Source of the DNA: Bacillota bacterium
Lineage (GTDB): Bacteria > Bacillota > Clostridia > Lachnospirales > Lachnospiraceae
Direction: 5' to 3'
Length of the DNA: 64,000 bases
Assembly: GCA_023386815.1 (NCBI GenBank)
Contig: JAEWIZ010000005.1
Coordinates: 1-64,000 of the forward strand
Shown: positions 17,140-26,022 of the stretch, one piece after another
Numbering within the stretch: position 1 is the first letter of the stretch
Layout of the letters: the number at the start of each line of letters is the position of its first letter
Made by a program: the position numbers and the translations under genes
Notes under the pieces: model-generated
Told to the model about the DNA's origin: nothing
The model's input: only the letters and a program-made list of their open reading frames with translations
Databases searched by the model: none

Positions 17140-18060
17140 ATGAAATCCATAGTTGAAGTTAAAAACTTTACTAAAAAATACGGTGATTTTGTTGCTGTAA
17201 ACGATATTTCCTTCGAAGTAGAGGAAGGAACCATTTTTGCTTTTCTGGGTCCCAATGGAGCCGGGAAGAGCACAACGATTAATACTCTCTGCACCATATT
17301 TGAAAAAACCTCAGGTACTCTTATGATTGATGGAAAAGATGTGACAAACCAAAAAAGCGAGGTTAGGGCATCGATCGGAGTTGTATTTCAGGATTCTACA
17401 TTGGATGCGAAGATGACTGTTGATGAAAATCTTAAGCTCCACTGTGTGTTTTATAATATACCTAAGAAGGAAGTGGAGGAACGAATTCAGTTCGTACTCA
17501 AATTAGTGGATTTGACCGGTGAGAGGAAGAAATTGATCAGCTCTCTTTCCGGTGGAATGAAGCGCCGTGTTGAGATTGCCAGGGGTTTAATTCATTATCC
17601 AAAGGTATTATTCCTGGACGAGCCCACCACTGGCCTGGATCCGCAGACACGTTCCCATATCTGGGAGTACATTAAAAAGCTTCAAAAGGAACGCAATATC
17701 ACCATTTTTCTAACAACTCATTATATGGAAGAGGCAGAGATCTGTAATAAAATTGCGATTATTGATGGCGGTGTTATTGTTGCCCACGATACTCCTTATG
17801 CCTTAAAAAAGCAATATACCAAGGATAAGGCATTTATTACTACAAAAAATGAGACAGAGCTGGAGCAGCTGTTACAGCAATATCAGTTAGAATTTGTGAA
17901 AAAAGAAGGTTATTATAGAGTAGATGCAGAAAACATTCAACCTCTGTTGCAGGTCTTAAGTCAGCAGAAGGATGTGATCACAGATATTGAGATTAAAAAG
18001 GGTACTTTTAATGATGTGTTCCTGGAGATCACCGGGAAGAAGATACGGGAGGAGGCGTAA
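17140..18060 (+). CDS. ABC-2 type exporter, ATP-binding protein
   Basis: The 306-residue protein is a DrrA-like ABC ATPase: Walker A GPNGAGKS, Q-loop in VVFQDS, signature LSGGMKRR, Walker B VLFLDEPTTGLDP and switch His in LTTHYMEEA. A C-terminal extension of about 80 residues is typical of the DrrA group. It forms an exporter with the permease encoded two bases downstream. DrrAB-type pumps move drugs, lipids or polymers; the cargo is unknown. The operon continues directly into a two-component system. Confidence 0.9.
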   Translation: MKSIVEVKNFTKKYGDFVAVNDISFEVEEGTIFAFLGPNGAGKSTTINTLCTIFEKTSGTLMIDGKDVTNQKSEVRASIGVVFQDSTLDAKMTVDENLKLHCVFYNIPKKEVEERIQFVLKLVDLTGERKKLISSLSGGMKRRVEIARGLIHYPKVLFLDEPTTGLDPQTRSHIWEYIKKLQKERNITIFLTTHYMEEAEICNKIAIIDGGVIVAHDTPYALKKQYTKDKAFITTKNETELEQLLQQYQLEFVKKEGYYRVDAENIQPLLQVLSQQKDVITDIEIKKGTFNDVFLEITGKKIREEA

Positions 18061-18061
18061 T

Positions 18062-18898
18062 ATGTATACAGTAATAGCGTTGTGGAAAAGAGGGTTGAAG
18101 GCCTTTATTCGCAATAAAACAGGGCTGGTGTTCTCCCTGGTTTTCCCCTTCTTCTTCGTATATGTATTTGGTGCAATATTTAAAAATGACTTTATTGATA
18201 ACCCAATTGCTTATATGCTCTCCGGTGTTGTTATTACCACAGTTTTCGAAGGGGCTCTCAATTTGGCTTCAACCACTGTAGATGATATGGTAAGCGGCTT
18301 TATGAAAGAGGTTCTTGTTTCTCCTGCAAAAAGAATCTCAGTAGCGATCGGACAATTATTATCTGCGGCTACTGTTTCGACCTTGCAGGGAATTTTAATC
18401 CTGGTTATCGGCATGTTTACCGGTATTAAATTTACAACCTGGATAACACCTTTATGGATATTATTGGCGATGATTTGTGTTGGTCTGGTATTTTCCGGTG
18501 TTGGTTTGTATATGGCAACGCTTGTACGCAACGGTCAGACCTTTCAGATTATTAAAACAGCAATTACGATGCCATTGACCTTTCTTTCCGGTGCTTATGT
18601 TCCCATTGCGATGCTGCCAGATGCCCTAAAGGTAGTGTCCTATTTTAATCCCATGACCTATGCAACAGCATTTTTCCGCATGATTGTACTGGAAAAGACG
18701 AATTTATCAAATGCAGAACTTGTAAAAGAAGGACTAGCAATTAATATTAATGGCTTTGTAGTAGTTCCGGCTTTATCCTTCGTTATTATTATGGGAATTG
18801 GAGCAGTATTCTTGATCCTGGCTACTCGTGCTTTTGTTAAGACTGATTTCTCACGTTTGAACAGAAGTTCCAGTGACGCCAGTGCTATTTGGGGTTAG
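18062..18898 (+). CDS. ABC-2 type exporter, permease
   Basis: The 278-residue protein has about six membrane segments (first FSLVFPFFFVYVFGAIF region, last SFVIIMGIGAVFLILATRAF) and the ABC-2 signature region FLSGAYVPIAMLPDALKVVSYFNPMTYATAFFR, as in DrrB/YadH proteins. I start at the ATG at 18062, directly after the ATPase stop and preceded by GGAGGAGG. It is the membrane partner of the upstream ATPase. Confidence 0.88.
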   Translation: MYTVIALWKRGLKAFIRNKTGLVFSLVFPFFFVYVFGAIFKNDFIDNPIAYMLSGVVITTVFEGALNLASTTVDDMVSGFMKEVLVSPAKRISVAIGQLLSAATVSTLQGILILVIGMFTGIKFTTWITPLWILLAMICVGLVFSGVGLYMATLVRNGQTFQIIKTAITMPLTFLSGAYVPIAMLPDALKVVSYFNPMTYATAFFRMIVLEKTNLSNAELVKEGLAININGFVVVPALSFVIIMGIGAVFLILATRAFVKTDFSRLNRSSSDASAIWG

Positions 18899-18909
18899 GT
18901 GAGATAACA

Positions 18910-19614
18910 ATGGATTATAAATGTCTAATTGTAGATGATGAAAAAGAATTAGCAGAGAGTACCTGTGAATATTTTAATCTCTTTGATCTAAACACACATT
19001 ATGTATTGTCCTATCAGGCGTGTCTCGATTTTTTTAGAGAGAATACCGCGGGGTTAATTCTACTGGATATCAACCTGGCAGATCAGTCAGGTTTTGATTT
19101 GTGTAAGGAATTACGAAGAACGATAGATGTTCCAATCTTATTTATAAGTGCCAGAAGTAGTGATGATGATATTCTTCTGGCACTAAACATAGGTGGGGAT
19201 GATTATATTCAAAAGCCCTATACCTTAAGTGTGTTATTGGCAAAGGTTAAGGTGGTTCTAAAACGATTGGAGCATATAAAAGAAGTTAAGTGGAAAGAGG
19301 AAGACAGGAATAAGTCTGTCCTCATTCAGACACAGGATATTTACATAGATGAGAAAGCGGGTAAGGTATACCGAAGAGGAGAAGAGGTGCCCTTAAAAGG
19401 CATGGAATTTAAGCTTCTTCATTATTTGGTGCAAAATAAAGGCCGGATCATTCCCAAGGAGGAGCTATTTGATCATGTTTGGGAGGATGTGTTTACCGGT
19501 GATAGTACCTTAAATGTCCATATCAGACATCTTAGAGAGAAGCTTGAAAATCATCCGAATGAACCTATACATATTAAAACGGTGTGGGGACGAGGATATA
19601 GCTATGAAGATTAA
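18910..19614 (+). CDS. OmpR-family response regulator
   Basis: The 234-residue protein has a receiver domain (acidic pair in IVDDEKE, phospho-acceptor Asp in LILLDINLADQSG, Lys in QKPYT) and a C-terminal winged helix (about 140-232, ending HIKTVWGRGYSYED). It is co-encoded with the histidine kinase, overlapping it by 11 bases. Three 11-bp-spaced repeats before the downstream ABC transporter are candidate binding sites. Confidence 0.92.
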   Translation: MDYKCLIVDDEKELAESTCEYFNLFDLNTHYVLSYQACLDFFRENTAGLILLDINLADQSGFDLCKELRRTIDVPILFISARSSDDDILLALNIGGDDYIQKPYTLSVLLAKVKVVLKRLEHIKEVKWKEEDRNKSVLIQTQDIYIDEKAGKVYRRGEEVPLKGMEFKLLHYLVQNKGRIIPKEELFDHVWEDVFTGDSTLNVHIRHLREKLENHPNEPIHIKTVWGRGYSYED

Positions 19615-20764
19615 GCGGGTCGGCATCTTAAGTATTATAATACTCATAGTTCTATCCTCCTTAGGAATATGGGTAATATCCTTTTTACATAAAAATCAGA
19701 TGAAACCGGATCTGGTGCAGGTCAATGATTTCATGAAGACTCTGGAAGAAGAGGGAGTAAATTCACGAAAAGCAGAAGAACTGAAAGAAAAATATGGCTT
19801 AGAATATAGTTATCTGGATGGAAAGCTGTTGGTTTACTCAGATCAATCCGCAAGACAAGAGAGGCAGGATAGAATTGTCGTGGTAATTTTGGCAACCACT
19901 ATGATACTATCCATTTTCGTTATTCTATACCAGACCCATTATATACAAAAGAATATCCTTCGACCCTTTCGTAAAATGCAGAACTTTGCTTGTGAAGTGG
20001 CTGCAGGTAATTTTGACGTCCCACTTAGTATGGATAAGAATCATTTGTTTGGAGCATTTACGGAAAGCTTTGATATTATGCGCGAAGAACTATCCATCGC
20101 CAGAGAGAATGAAAGAAAGGCCAACGAAAGCAAGAAGGAGCTGGTGGCTTCGTTAAGTCATGATGTTAAAACACCCTTGGCATCCATTAAAGCGATGGTA
20201 GAGGTGCTGTGCGTAAAACACCCCGAGCCTGCTCTTGCTAAAAAGCTGGAAATGATTCATGGGAAGGCAGACCAGATCGAGGTGTTAATTAATAATTTGT
20301 TCCACGCTACCCTTGAGGAGATTCAAGAATTGAAGGTTCAGCCAATAGCAATCGAAAGTACAGAGGTTGTGAGATTATTACGTAGAGCAGATTTTAACCA
20401 TCAGGTTCAGGAGTTTCATATGAGAGAATGTCTGGTGGAGGCAGATTTACTCAGATTACAGCAGGTGTTTGATAATTTGATTCACAATTCTTATAAATAT
20501 GCCAATACCAAAATCACAGTAACTACCTACATTGAGGGGGAATACCTTTGTGTTATCCTAAAGGATTCTGGAACCGGTGTTAGAAGTGAGGAGCTTCCGC
20601 TGTTAAAACAGAAGTATTTTCGAGGCACGAATAGCGATGGTAAAAGTGGTGCCGGTATTGGCCTATACATCTCGGATTATTTCATGAGGAAAATGAACGG
20701 ATTTTTAGAGCTGGAGAATGAAAGTGATGGATTCAAAGCCATTGTGGGGTGTAGGCTGTTATAA
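19604..20764 (+). CDS. Sensor histidine kinase
   Basis: The 386-residue kinase has a membrane segment at about 6-24, an extracytoplasmic segment of some 65 residues, a second membrane segment (VVVILATTMILSIFVILY), a HAMP-like linker, a HisKA domain with SLSHDVKTPLASI (phospho-His) and a HATPase_c domain with N box DNLIHNSYKYA and G boxes DSGTGV and GAGIGLYI. The start at 19604 lies inside the end of the response-regulator gene, the usual overlap of such pairs. The small sensor loop could detect envelope stress or peptides; that is inference from the flanking exporters. Confidence 0.92.
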   Translation: MKIKRVGILSIIILIVLSSLGIWVISFLHKNQMKPDLVQVNDFMKTLEEEGVNSRKAEELKEKYGLEYSYLDGKLLVYSDQSARQERQDRIVVVILATTMILSIFVILYQTHYIQKNILRPFRKMQNFACEVAAGNFDVPLSMDKNHLFGAFTESFDIMREELSIARENERKANESKKELVASLSHDVKTPLASIKAMVEVLCVKHPEPALAKKLEMIHGKADQIEVLINNLFHATLEEIQELKVQPIAIESTEVVRLLRRADFNHQVQEFHMRECLVEADLLRLQQVFDNLIHNSYKYANTKITVTTYIEGEYLCVILKDSGTGVRSEELPLLKQKYFRGTNSDGKSGAGIGLYISDYFMRKMNGFLELENESDGFKAIVGCRLL

Positions 20765-20809
20765 GCAATATCAAAGAAGAGTTATTAGATAGATATATTA
20801 GAATTCCAG

Positions 20810-20874
20810 TTAAGAAATAATTAAGAAACATACAAGAAATGGATAAAGAACTGCACTTCTTTCAGTGATAATAT
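20810..20874 (+). promoter_or_regulatory. Direct repeats and promoter before the second ABC operon
   Basis: TTAAGAAA occurs at 20810 and 20821, and ACAAGAAA at 20832, so three 8-bp units repeat with an exact 11-bp period, as expected for tandem OmpR/PhoB-type binding on one DNA face. An extended -10 element, TG-A-TAATAT (20866-20874), lies 27 bp beyond the last unit. The neighbouring response regulator is the natural candidate activator. Confidence 0.5.
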
Positions 20875-20925
20875 GGTATCAGAAAACAAGGAAAGAGATT
20901 ACCTATAAACGAAAAGAGGGAGTTT

Positions 20926-21678
20926 ATGAAAACAATATTATCAACAAAGAAATTATGTAAAACGTTCTCTAATGGCGGTGTACAACAGCATGTTCTAAAA
21001 AATCTGGATCTGGAGATTTATGAAGGAGATTTCACAATCATAATGGGTTCCTCCGGAGCCGGAAAGTCTACCTTAATGTATTGTCTGTCCGGTATGGATA
21101 AGCCCACCCTTGGCCAGATCTTATATCGAAACAGTGAGATATCGAATTACAACGAGGATCAGTTGGCTGTCTTTCGAAGGGAAAACTGCGGATTTGTCTT
21201 TCAACAGATTTATCTCATTGATAAAATGAGTGTGATGGATAATGTTCTTGCCAGTGGGCTGTTGGTTCATAAGAAAAATAATGTGATACAAACGGCAGAT
21301 GAATTATTTGCTAAGGTTAATATTACAGATGAGTTGAAAAAGAAGTTTCCGTCCCAATTATCCGGTGGTGAGCAGCAGAGGGTAGCAATTGTTAGAGCAC
21401 TAATTAATAAACCAGGCATCTTGTTCGCAGACGAACCAACAGGTGCACTAAATTCCAGTAATTCGAAAGCGGTGCTGGATGTTTTTTCAGAGTTTCACCT
21501 TGAGGGTCAAAGTATTGTGGCAGTTACTCACGATCTTAAGACTGCAATTCGTGGAAATAGGGTCATCTATTTGAAGGATGGGCAGGTCTGCGGTGAATGT
21601 ATTCTTGGAGATTACCAAAAGGAGGATGAATCACGTAGATTAAATTTGATGGCCTTCCTAACAGAAATGGGGTGGTAG
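20926..21678 (+). CDS. ABC transporter ATPase, MacB/BceA type
   Basis: The 250-residue ATPase has Walker A GSSGAGKS, Q-loop GFVFQQIYLIDKMSVMDNV, signature LSGGEQQR, Walker B LFADEPTGALNS and switch His in VTHD, the pattern of LolD/MacB/BceA proteins that power FtsX-type permeases by mechanotransmission. The permease gene begins three bases after its stop codon. With the upstream two-component system it resembles a peptide-antibiotic sensing and detoxification module. Confidence 0.9.
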   Translation: MKTILSTKKLCKTFSNGGVQQHVLKNLDLEIYEGDFTIIMGSSGAGKSTLMYCLSGMDKPTLGQILYRNSEISNYNEDQLAVFRRENCGFVFQQIYLIDKMSVMDNVLASGLLVHKKNNVIQTADELFAKVNITDELKKKFPSQLSGGEQQRVAIVRALINKPGILFADEPTGALNSSNSKAVLDVFSEFHLEGQSIVAVTHDLKTAIRGNRVIYLKDGQVCGECILGDYQKEDESRRLNLMAFLTEMGW

Positions 21679-21680
21679 CC

Positions 21681-24029
21681 ATGAGAAAATATAAGTTATT
21701 CCTGGGTTATTACTTTAGAAAAAATAGAGGCCAATATATTTCCTTCTGCTTCATCGTTGCTATTGCTGCAGCGATCTTCAGTATGGGATTAATCACGATA
21801 ATGAACTTTGGTAAGATGTATGAAAAGAAGTTTGAGCAATATAGCTGTGCGGATGTATTCTATACGATGTTCGATTTTGACTGGACAGAGGATTTGGTAT
21901 CTCAGACAGAGGAATTTGATGGGGTTTTACGAGTAGAAACCAGGAGTAATATTATGCTATCTGGCTCAGCCACCTATGGTGATACTGGCAACACCTTAAG
22001 TCATATTTTCTTTAATATGGATGAAGCCCACGGGATGAATAAACTTGCGCCGTATGGTGATACCTTGGATTTAGAAAGTACGACAAATCCCATCTATCTT
22101 TCCTATTGGATCAAAGCCAATGGGTGTAAAATCGGAGATCAATATCAGTTTGTTTCAGGTAATACTACCTACAACTTTACCATTGCAGGTTTTGTTGAAG
22201 ATTTGATGTATGGTAATAATAACTGCGGGAATATGGGGATCTACCTGCCAGAGAATGATTTTCAAAGGATGTATAATAGCGTTGATGATAATACCCATGC
22301 ATCCACCTTATGTATCAAGCTGCAGGATAAACAGAATGGAAAGGAGATATTTACGAAGCTGGTAAAATCGTTATCCGGTAAATTATCCTATCCTTATGAA
22401 TACACCTATGGCTATTTTGAACTAAGCCAACGAAACAGGACGATAACAGCCACCATAGTTGCATCGGTACTGGTAGCATTTTCTATCATTCTGGTAGTTA
22501 TCACGATGCTGGTAATAAACTTCCGAATCAAAAGCAGTATAGAGGAAGAAATGCAAAACATGGGCATAATGAAGGCAGTAGGATATAGAAGCAAGCAGGT
22601 ACTGCGGTCAGTTGTATTTCCTTATATTATTCTTGCGGCTGTCTTTATACCAATTGGAATCGCTGGATCATATCTGGGATTACCTATGGTAGAAGGTGTA
22701 TTTGAGCAGCTTGCAGGCTTGAGCTGGAAACAAGGTTTTGATTCCGTATCCTCAACCATTGTACTGTCAGTGATTATGATTTTAGTAGCGGCAACAACAT
22801 TATTGTCAGCAGGTAAAATTCGCAGGCTTCATGCGATAGAAGCCTTGAGAAAAGGCATCAAGCACCACAATTTTAAAAAAAATATCTTTCCATTAGCTAA
22901 GGTGAAATGCCAGATTCATATAGCCTTAGCAGCAAAGAATTTCCTGGATAGCATTAAGCAAAATATCTTCTTGTTTATTGTCTTATCTGTTATGACCTTT
23001 GCAGGGATCTATTCAGGAAGTGGTATGTACAACTCTGTGTTTCGTCCGGAGGGCTTCATTGAGGTCATGAGTGAGGAAAATGCAACCATAACACTAAAGA
23101 CGTTTACGAAGGAACAAGCTGAGAAGATGCTTGGGGAACTACAGGAGAACCCAGGTGTTGAAAAGGCATTTTACTATGATACAGAAAATGTAATGATTAA
23201 TAATCAAAGTACCGCGGCTTTTGTGATAAAGGATTATGATAAACTGAATATCGACCTGTGCTATGAGGGAAGGATTCCCCGACATGACAATGAAATTACC
23301 TTAGGATCAGCCCAGGCAGAAAGAATGATGCTAAAACCTGGCGAGATGGTTACTGTCGCTTATGGTGAGAAAAAAGTAGATTATCTTATCGTTGGATTAA
23401 TGCAGGCACCAAATTATAGCGGAGAAGCTTGTGAGTTAACACCAGAAGGTTTTAGACGATTGAAGGAGCAGTTTGAACCCTTAACCATTTATGTGTATTT
23501 AAAGGATCCCTCCTTATCGGCTGCTTTCATGGAGGATATGATTAAAAGTTACGGGGATCAGCTGGCTGCATATTGTGATGTGGAATCCTTGATGAAAGAG
23601 GGGTTTGGAAACTTTATTCCTCTAAACACCATGATGATAGGAACCATCAGTAGCATCGTGCTAATCTTGGTAACGGCTATTTTGTATATGATTATAAAGA
23701 CAATGATAGGGCATAGAAATCAGGAATTGGGGATTTTAAAAGCGGTCGGATATACGACGGGGCAATTAGTTTTACAGATCTCCTACAGCCTTCTTCCCAC
23801 CATTTTGTTAGGTACAATAACAGGGGGAATCCTGGGTCAAATCTATGTTGACCGAGTATGGTTGGCATGCTTTTACTCCATGGGCATACGAAAGCTAAGT
23901 CTAGGAATTCCAATTCTCTGGAGTGTAGGCATCGTCACTTTTTTGGCAGTGTTCTCCTTAGTAGTATCAATTCTAATGGCTAGACGAGTCAGGAGAATCT
24001 CTGCGATAGAATTAATAAAAGAATATTAA
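21681..24029 (+). CDS. FtsX-family ABC permease
   Basis: The 782-residue permease contains an N-terminal membrane segment (about 17-37), a large extracytoplasmic domain (38-255), three membrane segments with an FtsX core (NMGIMKAVGYRSKQV), a central segment near 430, a second extracytoplasmic domain (450-650) and three final segments with a second FtsX core (ELGILKAVGYTTGQLV). This duplicated form occurs in MacB-like and lantibiotic-resistance permeases. The start at 21681 follows GGGGTGG. It couples with the preceding ATPase; substrate is unknown. Confidence 0.9.
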   Translation: MRKYKLFLGYYFRKNRGQYISFCFIVAIAAAIFSMGLITIMNFGKMYEKKFEQYSCADVFYTMFDFDWTEDLVSQTEEFDGVLRVETRSNIMLSGSATYGDTGNTLSHIFFNMDEAHGMNKLAPYGDTLDLESTTNPIYLSYWIKANGCKIGDQYQFVSGNTTYNFTIAGFVEDLMYGNNNCGNMGIYLPENDFQRMYNSVDDNTHASTLCIKLQDKQNGKEIFTKLVKSLSGKLSYPYEYTYGYFELSQRNRTITATIVASVLVAFSIILVVITMLVINFRIKSSIEEEMQNMGIMKAVGYRSKQVLRSVVFPYIILAAVFIPIGIAGSYLGLPMVEGVFEQLAGLSWKQGFDSVSSTIVLSVIMILVAATTLLSAGKIRRLHAIEALRKGIKHHNFKKNIFPLAKVKCQIHIALAAKNFLDSIKQNIFLFIVLSVMTFAGIYSGSGMYNSVFRPEGFIEVMSEENATITLKTFTKEQAEKMLGELQENPGVEKAFYYDTENVMINNQSTAAFVIKDYDKLNIDLCYEGRIPRHDNEITLGSAQAERMMLKPGEMVTVAYGEKKVDYLIVGLMQAPNYSGEACELTPEGFRRLKEQFEPLTIYVYLKDPSLSAAFMEDMIKSYGDQLAAYCDVESLMKEGFGNFIPLNTMMIGTISSIVLILVTAILYMIIKTMIGHRNQELGILKAVGYTTGQLVLQISYSLLPTILLGTITGGILGQIYVDRVWLACFYSMGIRKLSLGIPILWSVGIVTFLAVFSLVVSILMARRVRRISAIELIKEY

Positions 24030-24107
24030 AAAGTGATAGAGCTAATCGGGTACACCATCTTCATACCTTGTTGTATGAATGAGAAGTTAAAAAATAAATA
24101 AGGAAGT

Positions 24108-24143
24108 AAGGCTTTCCGGAACAGCAGCTTCTGGGGAGCCTTT
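24108..24143 (+). terminator. Terminator of the second ABC operon
   Basis: AAGGCTTTCC and the GG-containing AGCCTT arm (24108-24142) form an imperfect stem followed by TTTATCC. Confidence 0.55.
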
Positions 24144-24256
24144 ATCCTAATTATACACTTTTTTATTTCACCTAGTTTAATAATGAAAAAGAAAGGTTTA
24201 TAATAGATTTATTATTAGGCAATCAATTTAAAATAAGTATTAGGAGGAACGTGTAT

Positions 24257-24619
24257 ATGAAATATTTATGGACAACCATTGTGGTAAAAGATCTGGAGCA
24301 GTCTCTGAGGTTTTATAAAGAAATCGTTGGATTAAAGGAGCATAGAAGATTCAACTCCGGTCACGGAGAGATTGTATTCTTAGGTGATGGTGAGACTGAG
24401 ATTGAATTGATGACCAGTGGCCAAGATAAGGAATTAGGTTATGGGCAAGACATATCCCTGGGATTTGAAGTAGAGTCTCTGGAGGAACTTATGACCACAC
24501 TGAAGGAAAAAGAAATTGATATTTTGGCAGGACCTATCTCTCCGAATCCAATGGTTAAATTTATCTTTGTGCATGATCCAAATGGTTTAAAGATTCAGTT
24601 TGTGGAAAATGCGAAGTAA
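24257..24619 (+). CDS. VOC/glyoxalase-family protein
   Basis: The 120-residue protein is a single vicinal-oxygen-chelate unit pair: VKDLEQSLRFYKEIVGL at the start, EIVFLGDGETEIELM in the middle and VKFIFVHDPNGLKIQFVE at the end. Lactoylglutathione-lyase-like and antibiotic-binding proteins share this fold; the substrate is unknown. I choose the ATG at 24257, nine bases after AGGAGG, over a GTG at 24251 that would be too close to it. Confidence 0.85.
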   Translation: MKYLWTTIVVKDLEQSLRFYKEIVGLKEHRRFNSGHGEIVFLGDGETEIELMTSGQDKELGYGQDISLGFEVESLEELMTTLKEKEIDILAGPISPNPMVKFIFVHDPNGLKIQFVENAK

Positions 24620-24699
24620 AAAATCTTAATGATAAAATCGATCAAAAAGGTAGAGAAATACATTTACAAATCTAGAATTATGTATTATAATTGTTAAAT

Positions 24700-24908
24700 A
24701 AATAACAAAAATATTCGTTCTGACAACGAGGGCACGCCCAAGTAGGAAGGCGACAGATTAGAATTATTAATCCTTTTTGATAAAAGATATGACTACTACC
24801 TGATCTCAAGCAGATTAGTTTTGAGATGAAAGGTAGCATTCTTCTAATGTCATGTGATTAGGATTTCGATAGCTATCCCTGTGCCTTTCTAGGTACAGGG
24901 ATTTTTTG
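24700..24908 (+). promoter_or_regulatory. Structured leader with intrinsic terminator upstream of hydE (candidate riboswitch/attenuator)
   Basis: The non-coding gap 24620-24931 carries a chain of potential helices: TCGTT/AACGA (about 24716-24731), a GC-rich patch GAGGGCACGCCC, GATTA/TAATC, a two-part stem CTACCT/AGGTAG (24796-24836) enclosing ATCTCAA/TTGAGAT, and CTAAT/ATTAG (24844-24861). It ends in a textbook terminator, ATCCCTGTGCC with GGTACAGGGAT and six T (24875-24907), only 25 bp before the hydE start. A terminator placed between leader and gene implies premature-termination control. I could not match it to a riboswitch class that I know. Confidence 0.55.
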
Positions 24909-24931
24909 ATGAAGCGGAAAAGAGGTAATGC

Positions 24932-25990
24932 ATGGAAGAAATGAAATATCTAATTAAGAAATTAGAAGAAGAAAGAATACTAAGTAAAGAAGAGTTTCTG
25001 ACCTTAATTAATACAATCTCTGAAGAGGACACCCTTTTTCTTAGGGAGAGGGCAAGGAAAACAGCTCAGAAGCATTTTGGAAATAATATTTATACCAGAG
25101 GATTAATTGAGTTTACGAATTATTGCAAAAATGATTGTTATTACTGTGGTATTCGAAGGAGTAATAAGAACGTAGAGCGCTACCGTCTGACAAAGGAGCA
25201 GATCCTTAGTTGCTGCAGACAAGGCCATGAGCTGGGATTTCGTACCTTTGTCCTTCAGGGTGGTGAAGATGGTACTTATTCCGATGAGGACATAGTAGAG
25301 ATTATCCAAAGAATAAAAAAAGACTACCCGGATTGTGCGATTACCTTATCCATTGGTGAGAAGAGCTATGAGAGTTATTTAAAATATTATCAGGCCGGAG
25401 CGGATCGATACTTATTAAGACATGAGACAGCGAATGACGAGCATTACCAAAAGCTGCATCCGGAAAATCTAAGTCTTCAGAATCGGAAACAGTGCTTAAA
25501 AAACTTAAAAGAAATCGGCTTCCAGGTTGGTGCGGGCTTTATGGTGGGATCTCCTTATCAAACGACGGAGAATCTGGTAGAGGATTTATTCTTCTTAAAG
25601 GAGCTTGACCCAGAAATGGTTGGAATTGGTCCCTTCCTTCCACATCATGAAACACCCTTTGCAAAAGAAGCCAAAGGGACGATGGAACAGACTTTACTAT
25701 TCATCAGTATCCTGCGTTTGATGCTGCCAAATGCATTAATTCCTTCTACTACAGCGCTTGGTACCGTAAATCCCAATGGAAGAGAGCAGGGAATACTGTC
25801 CGGAGCAAATGTTGTTATGCCAAATCTTTCCCCTACCGTTGTTCGTAAGAATTATCAGCTTTATGATGATAAGATCTGTACCGGCGATGAGGCAGCAGAA
25901 TGTCGTTTCTGCTTGGATCGAAGAATGAAGAAGATAGGTTATGAATTGGCGGTACACCGTGGTGACTATCAACGATTAGATACTAAATAG
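24932..25990 (+). CDS. hydE: [FeFe]-hydrogenase maturase HydE
   Basis: The 352-residue radical SAM enzyme takes part in building the H-cluster subunit of [FeFe] hydrogenase. The SAM-cluster motif CKNDCYYC (Cx3Cx2C) lies near residue 70, followed by GIRR typical of HydE/BioB relatives; GGEDG and GAGFMVGSP contact SAM and substrate. Cysteines near the C-terminus (CRFCLDRR) correspond to the optional second cluster site. It heads the hydE-hydG-hydF set behind a leader terminator; the hydG start is 32 bp on. The structural hydrogenase is not in this window. Confidence 0.93.
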   Translation: MEEMKYLIKKLEEERILSKEEFLTLINTISEEDTLFLRERARKTAQKHFGNNIYTRGLIEFTNYCKNDCYYCGIRRSNKNVERYRLTKEQILSCCRQGHELGFRTFVLQGGEDGTYSDEDIVEIIQRIKKDYPDCAITLSIGEKSYESYLKYYQAGADRYLLRHETANDEHYQKLHPENLSLQNRKQCLKNLKEIGFQVGAGFMVGSPYQTTENLVEDLFFLKELDPEMVGIGPFLPHHETPFAKEAKGTMEQTLLFISILRLMLPNALIPSTTALGTVNPNGREQGILSGANVVMPNLSPTVVRKNYQLYDDKICTGDEAAECRFCLDRRMKKIGYELAVHRGDYQRLDTK

Positions 25991-26022
25991 GTCAACCCAT
26001 AATAGAAAGGCAGGAATATAAT

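Noticed and set aside
24791..24815. TPP-riboswitch-like ACCTGATCT in the hydE leader
   Set aside because: The following conserved TPP box and the CTGAGA element are absent; the bases are explained by the CTACCT/AGGTAG hairpin.
24826..24861. 11-codon ORF (MKGSILLMSCD) before the hydE terminator
   Set aside because: No ribosome binding site, and it lies inside hairpin arms; not supported as a leader peptide.
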